A stretch of 64,000 nt of DNA from Corythoichthys intestinalis (lineage: Eukaryota; Chordata; Actinopteri; Syngnathiformes; Syngnathidae), in the NCBI RefSeq assembly GCF_030265065.1, contig NC_080400.1:51445001-51509000 (forward strand), read 5' to 3'. The notes below the pieces were generated by a model that searched no databases, was not told the origin of the DNA, and saw only the letters and a program-made list of their open reading frames with translations. Position numbers and translations under genes: made by a program. Shown piece by piece: positions 55,778-64,000 of the stretch; positions within the stretch are counted from its first letter, which is position 1, and each line of letters opens with the position of its first letter.

Positions 55778-56740
55778 CCCCACTTCTGACCCAGAGACCA
55801 AAAAAAATAAAAAGCCTGGCTGGAGTTTGCCTAAACATACCTGAGAAAGCCAAAAACATTTTGGAAGAATGTTCTCTGGTCAGATGAGACAAAAGTAGAG
55901 CTTTTGGGGAAAAGGCATCAACATAGAGTCAAAGTCAAACATGGCAGAAGTTCCCTGATGTTTTGGGGTTGCTTACTGCCTCTGGCACTGGACTGCTTGA
56001 CCGTGTGCATGGCATTATGAAGTCTGAAGACTGCCAACACATTTTGCAGCATAAAGTAGGGCCCAGTGTGAGAAAGCTGGGTCTCCCTCAGAGGTCATGG
56101 GTGTTCCGGCAGCAGGACAAGGACCCAAAACACACTTTAAAAAGCACTAGAAAATGGTTTGAGAGAAAGCACTGGAGACTTCTAAAGTGGCCAGCAATGA
56201 GACCTGACCTGAATCCCATAGAACACGTGTGAAGATACCTGAAAATTGCAGTTTGGAGAAGGCACCCTTCAAATCTCAGAGACCTGGAGCAGTTGGCCAA
56301 AGAAGAATGGTCTAAAATTCCAGCAGAGCATTGTAAGAATCTCATTGATGGATACCGGAAGGGTTTGTTCGCAGTTATTTTGTCTAAAGGTTGTGCTACC
56401 AAGTATTAGGCTGAGGGTGCCAATACTTTTGTCAGGCCCATTTTTGGAGTTTTGTGTAAAATGATAATGATTTAATTTTTATCGGTCTCTTTTGTGTTTT
56501 TTAATTGCAAGCAAAATAAATGAAGCTATTACTACTAAAGCATTTGTAATTGCAATCATTGTCTGGGAGAAATTGAGCATTATCTGACATAATTGCAGGG
56601 GTGTCAATACTTTTAGCAAGCACTGTGTATAGGAATGGCTGTATTGTGAGATGGTGACCCGGCTGATGTCACATTCGCATTCTTCCTCAATCCAGGAAGT
56701 CTCTAATTTCCATGGCGCGGGAGTCAAAAAAATTGAATAA

Positions 56741-59274
56741 GGCGGAAAACAGACAAGACTGAAAAAGCAGTTTCTGCACTTGCACTCCTCTTTAAAAGAA
56801 ACTACTGTATTTTAAGCCAAAACAACTGTTGTGTTTGATAGAACTGTAGGTCTATATGCTGCCATAGCAGATTCATGGCACATTAAGCCCCGGAACCATT
56901 TTTAATTTGTCCGTTATACCCCGGAAACCCCCGTTTACAGATGTCACGCAACCGCTTTTGTTTCCAACCAGCCATAAAACTAAGGTAATTAATTATATTT
57001 TTATTCAAAATGTCTATCATTTTATAGCTTAGAAACATTAATTGGTGTCTAATATTTGTATTAGAAAAAAAAAAAAAAAATGAAAAACGACTTTAAAGTG
57101 CCTGTGACACGAAAAAGCATGTTTATTTCATAATACACGCGGTATTTTATGCCCCTGAATGATATGGGCCACTTGGATGTGTGTGGAAGCGATCGCTATT
57201 TTTATTTAGTTTTTTGAATCCCGCGCCATGAAAATGAGTGACTTCTGGCTTCGGTCTTGCATTGAGGAGGAGGGCGCTGTGACGTGTACGGTAGAAGACG
57301 TCCTCTTCACGCTACAGTGTACTGTTGTGTATGAGGACGAAGGATTCAGCTGATTTTGCGGATTAATACGTTTATTTTTCGCATCACGCCAGCCAAACGG
57401 CTGCAGAAAAATCATTCTGTATGAGGGAGAGGCGTATGCGCCTTTTTGGAGTTTCAAAAGGTTCCCATTCACCGTGGATATTTACTGTGGGACCATTGGA
57501 CTTATGAGGAAGTGAGTAAACATCTTGTTTTGTATTATGTCAAAAACGAATACAGCGATTACAAAGTAAACACTACAAACTTCCTTTAAATGAAGGACTA
57601 CTTACGTTTGATCATTGATAGGCATGTAAAAAGCTCTCCTAATGGTCATTAGCAGCACCACGTTAGCTGCACAACAAATCCAGCCACCCTCCTCCGGGGA
57701 ACGAACTGTAAATTTCTCTCCGCCGGGCGGTTTACCGATCCACTAAGACAATTGACAACCGGGTCGTCATGTCAAATAATCCAGGATAGTTATGTGTGAT
57801 TTTCCACTTCGAAGACTTTGAAACATCACTCGGTTTGGGTTAGCATGTCGGCTAGCTGTCACGGCTTCTGGTTTGTTTACATTCTCCGAAGCCGGGGAAG
57901 GGAAATGACATGTGTCCGATTTAGGTGTCATAAAATATCGTTCGGGAGGTGCGACAGTAAAGGTGAAGTCGACATTTTTGACCATTATGGAGTAATTTTG
58001 CCACGTCGTCCTGAATAAATGCATTTTTATTATTTCATATTCCATTCAGCACAAAACTGTTATTTGTCATGAACATGCCATTTATTTAGCAATTGGGGAA
58101 AATACTTGGATAAAAAGAATATCCTGTAAAAATATTGAAGTAAAGAGACAGAAACAATGACATTTTGCCTCTCTCTTCGTCGCATTTTCCTCGTTGTGAA
58201 TAGTTCCCCCTCGACGGGCTGACTGGTCCTTCTCAAGCCATTTATATAGCTATTGGGGAAAAATACTTGGATAAAAAGAATATCCTGTAAAAATATTGGA
58301 GTAGAGAGACTGAAACAATGACATTTTGTGGCTCTCTTCGTCGCGTTTTCCTCGTTCTGAATAATTCCCCCTCAATGGGCTGAATAGTAAAACCGATGAG
58401 CCCAGTCTACCGCTGATGTCATCCACCTGTTGGGGACGCTAAAGCCCTATAATGGTAGGCGTGGCTAACCGGCAGATTAAAAGACTAATTTCTCGTCATC
58501 TGTGCTTTTCTAAATTGTTGTATATAGTCGAATCGTCTCAAAATATGATTCTAATTCACATAATAATGCCATTTAAGACTTTTTTTCCCGTGTCATATGC
58601 TCTTTAAAAATGATCCACTTGCATATTTCAAACTTTTAAACAAATTACGTCACAATGAATAAAATGGTGTCTGTAAAAAAGTCACAGATATCTACCTCAT
58701 AACTGTCGCTTAATTGTATTTTTTTTTTACTGTCGCATTTTCTCTGATGTTAGATGATAATCGATCCAAACAAAGAAAAATTGAAAATATTGAAAAAAAA
58801 AAAAAAAAACGTTTAAAAGGGTAAATATATGAAAAAAAACATTTCGACCACTCCTTGATGTTTGCGATTTCTGCATCGCGACCCTTGTTATATTACCATG
58901 TTTCACCCATAAAATCCCCCCAAAATCCAGCTGTGGCCATTCACAGCTGTGTCTGACACTCGTTGATACATGCTACATTTACGCTACGTTTTTGGATTGA
59001 AACAAGGTAAGTACATGATAATATCTCGGTAAAGTCATGGTGTCTGTAATTCTGCTCTCGCGTGCGCTCACCTCCAGTTTGGGTTTTGCTGTTTAAAAAA
59101 AAGTTGTTGTTTTTTTTTTTTAAATGCCCTCCTGTTCAAAATTTTTCTTCCCCCAGAAAATTGAGATTTTAAGCATTCCAATGATGTATCACACATGCAT
59201 ATCAGACAATTTTGAAATTTGGCCAAAACGGGGGTCTAAGAGCAGAACTTCAAGTCATCTGAGTGTTTTCCGCC
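56741..59274. mobile_element. GGCGGAAAACA-ended DNA element, unit D copy
   Basis: Left end GGCGGAAAACA at 56741, right end GTTTTCCGCC at 59274, with AATAA-type flanks. Without the nested TTAA element it is about 1.0 kb. Outer flanks (CATGGCGCGGGAGTCAAAAA and ATAAATCGATCGCGTCCAC) together resemble the reverse complement of 57103-57235, so it appears to have inserted into an older TTAA-family element. Confidence 0.45.
57097..58603. mobile_element. TTAA-flanked non-autonomous DNA transposon (1.5 kb)
   Basis: Imperfect inverted ends AGTGCCTGTGACACG and AGAGCATATGACACG are flanked by TTAA (57093-57096 and 58604-58607). The uninterrupted site is in unit A near 8053-8070. TTAA targets are used by piggyBac- and Kolobok-type elements. 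There is no transposase here. The right part contains a direct repeat of about 165 bp (about 58078-58220 and 58243-58385; both with ATACTTGGATAAAAAGAATA). Confidence 0.7.
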
Positions 59275-59782
59275 ATAAATAAATCGATCGCGTCCACACA
59301 CATCCAAGTGGTCCATTTCATTCAGGAGCATAAAATATCGCGTGAAATATGATATAAACATGCTTTTTGCTGTCTTACGCATTTTAGGCCTTTTCTGTTA
59401 CACACAAAACTATGTTAATAAAGTTATACTTTATTTATTTTAATTATATTGTTATTATGTAGTGATACAATTATAGAAGTTGATCGATATTAGCTTTTTC
59501 TCTTTAATAGTAAAAGGACAAAACATTATGCAGAGGTGTACTTATAATAATAATTTAAAAATTATAAACAAATGATACTATTTACAGTGGTTGCAGAGAG
59601 TTGGGGGGGTGCGAAACATTTACGTCTTCCGGGGGGAGGGCGTAACAGAAAATAACTGAGAAGCACTAGCCTAAGACGAGGTGGAGGAAATTATGAACAG
59701 TTTACAATGAATGGCAGTACTAGCACATAATATTCAAGCTTCCACAGAGGTAAAAAAGAAATTCCAGTAAAAATTCTCTTAA
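59275..59782. other. End of unit D and start of a fifth unit
   Basis: Matches the ends of units A and B, then at about 59730-59782 matches the opening of a unit (TTCAAGCTTCC.C.GAGGTAAA, AATTCCAGTAAAAATTCTCT). The fifth unit is cut at 59783 by inserted elements. No gene visible. Confidence 0.6.
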
Positions 59783-59824
59783 AATACAGTGCATGTGACA
59801 CGAAAAAATATGTTTATTTCATGA
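59783..59824. mobile_element. Left end of a second TTAA-family element
   Basis: AGTGCATGTGACACGAAAAA closely resembles the left end at 57097. After about 40 bp it gives way to the gypsy LTR, so the element is split and its remainder should lie beyond the window. Confidence 0.5.
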
Positions 59825-60729
59825 TGTAACTGATGTGTAAAATGGTTAAAAGTAATTTTCACCAAAGTTCGTTTTTTTCTAAATTGCATTTTTCAAAAAA
59901 TAGTCATTAGCGTCTTCATATTTGTGAGTGTTGTTATAGGGAGTACTATTATTTATTTTCATTGAATTCATCTACATCACCTTTGACTTCGTCGTGATGT
60001 CACTTCCTCCTGTGTTCGCGCTCTCTGTCTTCGGTTGTTACCGAGACTGCAGAGAGGCAAGTACGATGTGAAGTTGCTCTTTTGTTGGTGTGTTCTGCTA
60101 TGTACAAAAAACGCTAAATAAGAAAGTTAAGTTGCTTTTCAATGTAGCATAGCTTGTTCAGAGAGTATTTGAGTTTCATAGAACTTGGGTACAGCGAGTG
60201 TAATGCTCTTTTTAAGACATTTAAGCCGACGAAGCTGGAGTTAATTCTCACGGTCCCGCCACATTGTTTTTCCTTTGAAGGTGCGCATGAGGGCTTCAGC
60301 CAGAGAGGTCGCTGTATTCATTTTTATTTTTTCTATCAAGTATGTGTGCTCCCTTGTCTTTATTTTGTACTATTTGTATTTTTACTATTGTAATTGTTCA
60401 AATGTTCATGTTCCAAAAATTCTAAAATAATTGTTGAAAGTCAGGAAGGGGAAAATTTGTGTTTGTTGTATAATGTTTTAGTTTTGAAGTTGTGCGCAGT
60501 AAAATGTATATTTCAGTTGTTACCAAGACTGCAGAGAGAGGCAGGTGCACATGAGAGCTTCAGCCAGAGAGGTCGCTGTATTCATTTTTATTTTTTCCAT
60601 CAGATGGCTGTGTGAGTCAATAAACTCCTTCTGGCTGGCAACAAAGCGACCTCCTCCTCGTCATCATTTGTCAACACAACACAACGCAGAAGTTTTATCT
60701 AGCCAGGGGTCAGAAAGACACCGGCTACA
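59825..60729 (+). repeat. Putative 5' LTR of the second gypsy-like element, with an internal duplication
   Basis: About 905 bp. A segment of about 55 bp (GCTTCAGCCAGAGAGGTCGC...) occurs at about 60290-60345 and again at about 60557-60612. The GACTGCAGAGAG motif is also repeated (about 60044 and 60526). AATAAA lies near 60620. The left limit is inferred from the TTAA-family sequence that stops there. Confidence 0.5.
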
Positions 60730-61899
60730 ATGGTGCCGTGACCCGGATGCACACCGCTTCAGCGTAATTCATCTTCTGGAGCTGTGGATCAATGCCAATT
60801 TGCCAAGGTTGCTACTCAGTTTTGGTGAATTTGAGAAGCCTCCATATTGGCATTTGGAAAATGTGTCAATAGAGTGAGAGGGAAAAAAAGTCAAATTTGT
60901 GAACATCTGGACTGTTTTCAATTTTTTGATGTTAAATTGTTTTGTTTTTTTGTCCCCCATATAGAATTGTAAAGGTATTTGTTTAACGAAACGTACAAAA
61001 TGGCACACTTTAATGGAAAAATAGATGACAACAACATGCCAAGTGGTCATTTTAGTTTTGGCAGGGGAGAACATTTCAGAAATTTGCCTTGTACTCCAGC
61101 TAAAGATACGTCTTATGTTGGTTCGCCAAATTTACGCTCCACAAGCATACCAATTCCAGCCAGGTCCATTACACATTCGAACCTTCCAGATGTAAATGAT
61201 TCAGCATTAAATAACCTCTTAACACATATTGCTCCGCGGGTAGGAAACACCATAAGAGAGCAATTGAAAGTTGAGTGTGAGGGAATGGATGTTCAAGGCT
61301 CACAAGTTCAAAGTAGTGTAGACCTGAATGCTAGTGAACCAACTTACCTCAATTTAACCAGTACAAAGTTAGTCCTCCATTCAGATGTCAGTGAACCTCC
61401 AGTCTTCAGAGGAGATGTGTCTGACAAGAACACAGTTTGTGAATGGCAAGAAATGATGGAATTGTACTTAAGAAAACGAGGTATACCCCTTAAAGAACAG
61501 TACCGTGAAATAATGTCAAAGTTAATGGGCAAAGCTAAAGATGCGGTGAGGATAACATTGAGAAGCAGTCCCTCTGGGAATCCTCAAGAAGAGCCAAAAA
61601 TTATCTATGACATCTTATGGCAGCATCTCAGTGATGTGACCTATTCCTGCATGCCTATGGCTGATTTCTACAGCACAGTCCCAGTGGCGGGAGAGTACCC
61701 CGTTAACTATTGGCCTCGACTCAGCAAGGCAGTTGATGCAGCAGAAGAGGGCTTGAAGAGGCTTGGATGACATATGGAAGACTCATGTCAAGAGGTGGCA
61801 ATGATGTTTGTTAAATACTATACAGATCCCACGTTTGCAGCCCTTTTTAAATTCAAGGCTCCAGATAAGTGTTCAAGAACACATTGATCGCCATCACAG

Positions 61900-62110
61900 T
61901 GAAATGAAGGAACGTGCTCTCTCCAACCAAAGCACAATAAGCCAGTAACTATGCATGCGCAGTCGCCTGAATTTAACGAACCAGAGCAAAGCCGCCAATC
62001 AGGACAGTCTTTCACGTGCTGCGTCACCAGTAGGTAGATGGCGAGATAGTGTAAAGTGCTTTGAGCACCTTGAAAGGTGGAAAAGCACTATATAACACCA
62101 TAACGAAGTG
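61900..62110. mobile_element. Possible short LINE/SINE tail inside the second gypsy-like element
   Basis: The stretch includes GTAAAGTGCTTTGAGCACCT and AAGCACTATATAACACC, like the 3' tails of L2-type LINEs or SINEs that borrow them. Ends and target duplication were not resolved. Confidence 0.35.
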
Positions 62111-64000
62111 AAAATAGTGCCCCGCCCAATGCTCACAATGATGACTGCATGAAAACATTGGTCAGCCTCTTTGAAGAAGCACTCTCACAGAGGGATCAAG
62201 GTGTTCGCCAGTCTGTCACTCCTGACCCATCATTCCAAAAATCCTGTAGGGTCTGTAAGTCAATGGAGCATTCTACGCTAACACGTTGCTGGCAGAAGCA
62301 TCTATGTTTGGCATGCTTTGAGCCAAATCACATTAAGAAAAATTGTCCAAACCGCCGCTCAGATCAAGCTCGAAATTCTACAGTCTCACCGAGCGGGCCC
62401 CTTTTAAACTAGTGGGTCCGCATTTGGCGAGGGGAAGTGCGGGCGGAGAAGAAGCCCTCGACAGTAGTGTGGATGAGCAACAGTATTTGAAAGTTTGTGC
62501 AGCAGCACCAACTAGTGTTAAAGTGATTTTCCAAAATACCCAGAAGCTTGAGCCTAATGACGAATTGTTTCATACTCCTGTTATTGTTAATAACACATTT
62601 CAGTTGCAGGCTATGATCGATTCTGGATCCATGGCTTGCACCTTAAGTGAGGAGGCAGAAATGAAAATGTACTCTCAAAGCCCACCCTTTTGACACAAAA
62701 TGTTGTGCTAGTTGGATGTGGAGGGAAATTAACCGAGCCCAAATGTATGTATGAAGTTAAAATGAAAATGTTGGGAGAAACTTGTCTTGTCCCTGTTCTT
62801 GTAGTAGCTGGCCAACGTGACGACTTGATTATTGGCACCAATGTCATCAGATTTCTCATGCGTCAACTAAAAGTAACCAATGACTACTGGTGTCTTGTTT
62901 CCAGTGGTAGTCTTCTCCCAGAGTGCGAGCAGTTCCTCGATCTTATGGCAAATTCATCCCGGTGGAGAGGTGATGAACTTCCAGGTAGGATTGGTCCTGT
63001 AAAGCTACAGTAGTCAGTTACCCTGTTAGCAAAACGTGAGCATTTAGTCTGGGGAAAGCTGCCAACATATGTTCCCATGTCGCCAGGCAGTACAGTAATA
63101 GTTGAGGCCACTTCATCCAAGTCCATGCCTCGCAACATCATGGTTGGCAGAATTATAACACCATTATGGGGTGATGGATGGATCCCAATGAGAATTTCAA
63201 ACATGTCAGATCGCCGCGGTTCATTGAGGAACTGTAAGCTGGCTGATGTGTCTCCTTGTTTGGCAGTGGAAGATTTTGAGGTCTCTCAGAATACCAGTCA
63301 ACCAGAGATGGTCAAGCAAGAACTTCCCACTTGTGTCAAAACTGACGATTTACAGCAGCGACTTCAGCAGCTTGGGCTTGCAGACATTTACGTTGACAAC
63401 GGTCATGTTGGACTCTCAGGGAAGAAGAAATTAGTCAATTTGCTCGATAAGTACAATGACATTTTTTCCAAACATGCACTGGATTGTGCAGAGGCACTTG
63501 GATTTGTCCACCGCATCAGACTCACCGACGAAAGACCATTTCGACATCCTTACCGGCTAGTTCCACCTGCTCATTACCAAAAGTTAAGGCAGGTTCTCTC
63601 CGAGTTGGAAGAGCAGGAATTAATCAAGAAATCAGTGAGTATCCCTCACCTCTGGTATTGGTGTGGAAAAAAGATGGGAGTTTGAGACTTTGCACAGATT
63701 TCAGATTGCTAAATGCACGAACTGTGAAAGACGCCCACCCGTTGCCTCATCTATCAGACTGTCTAGCTGCACTTGGAGGAAATATGTATTTCAGCACAAT
63801 GGATTTGACCTCAGGTTTTTACAACATGCCGATGGCAGAAGAGGATAAGAAGTACACTGCATTCACAATGCCAATGGGGCTTTATGAATACAACCGAATG
63901 CCGCAGGGGTTGTGCAATAGTCCCGCCTCATTCATCCGAATGATGATGAGTATTTTTGGTGACCTGAACTTCAGTAGCCTCTTATGCTATCTCAATGACT

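Larger units (their letters stand above)
51249..56625 (+). mobile_element. Tc1-like transposon, unit D copy, split by a copia element
   Basis: The left part 51249-51759 and right part 55778-56625 together correspond to the unit A copy. The transposase is interrupted by several stops and frameshifts besides the insertion, but QQDKDPKHTLK and RPDLNPIEHV (55963-56232) are still readable. The right end has the CAATACTTTT repeats and CAAGCACTG. The copia insertion duplicated CCCCA (51755-51759 and 55778-55782). Confidence 0.82.
59825..64000 (+). mobile_element. Ty3/gypsy-like LTR retrotransposon, broken, runs off the window
   Basis: A putative 5' LTR (59825-60729) starts TGTAACTG and ends CGGCTACA, followed by a primer-binding-like TGGTGCCGTGACCCGGATG (60731). 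Parts in order: gag (about 60979-61770), a zinc-knuckle-like Cys/His region (CRVCKSMEH...CLACFEPNHIKKNC, about 62250-62350), protease (AMIDSGSMACTLS, about 62613), and the start of reverse transcriptase (RLVPPAHYQKLR about 63550; LCTDFR, FSTMDLTSGFYNMP, MPQGLCNSPASF to 64000). Broken, with roughly five breaks in the visible part, so older than the gypsy element at 20795. The 3' half and the other LTR are outside. Confidence 0.8.

Noticed and set aside
57818-58045. Open frames inside the TTAA element as its transposase
   Set aside because: They are short, on both strands, and lack any transposase motif.

Overview
The window looks like nuclear DNA of a ray-finned (teleost) fish. It is AT-rich and full of short and long microsatellites. 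It holds a typical fish mix of mobile elements: an L2-type LINE with an esterase-bearing ORF1, a Rex3/RTE-type LINE, Tc1-like transposons, a Tigger-like MITE, hAT MITEs, and BEL/Pao, Ty3/gypsy and Ty1/copia LTR elements. Nothing bacterial is present: no operons, no CRISPR array, no rRNA or convincing tRNA. I cannot name the species.

The host backbone is a head-to-tail array of one segment of roughly 9-10 kb (without later insertions), present four times, with the start of a fifth: unit A about 1588-28377, B about 28378-38229, C about 38230-47061, D about 47062-59740, E starting near 59740. Each unit carries, on the minus strand, one copy of a gene for a small type I membrane protein with two Ig domains of the CTX/CAR (CXADR-like) kind: 2807-3658, 29572-30420 (stopped early), 39403-40257 and 48341-49195. 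In every copy the whole reading frame lies in one exon. A spliced 5' non-coding exon, a TATA box and a CRE-like TGACGTCA site lie just upstream.

The units differ mainly by later insertions. A and D share a 233-bp hAT MITE in the gene's intron, and their proteins are nearly identical, so they are the closest pair. Unit A has swollen to about 27 kb through a solo LTR, a whole-looking BEL element with apparently identical LTRs, a nearly complete L2-type LINE, and a further insertion that itself holds a young gypsy element. Unit B has a 5'-truncated Rex3-type LINE just upstream of its gene and a 2.2-kb internally repetitive block. Unit C lost the Tc1-containing part and gained AT-rich repeats, a hAT MITE and a THAP-domain transposon. 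Unit D has a copia element inside its Tc1 copy, with a hAT MITE inside the copia, and a TTAA-flanked element. Unit E is cut off by another TTAA-family piece and a degraded gypsy element that runs out of the window.

The Ig genes are the only convincing host genes. They probably encode cell-surface adhesion or recognition proteins. The remaining long reading frames belong to mobile elements or are antisense shadows of the Ig genes. All coordinates for repeat ends, target-site duplications and splice sites were read by eye.
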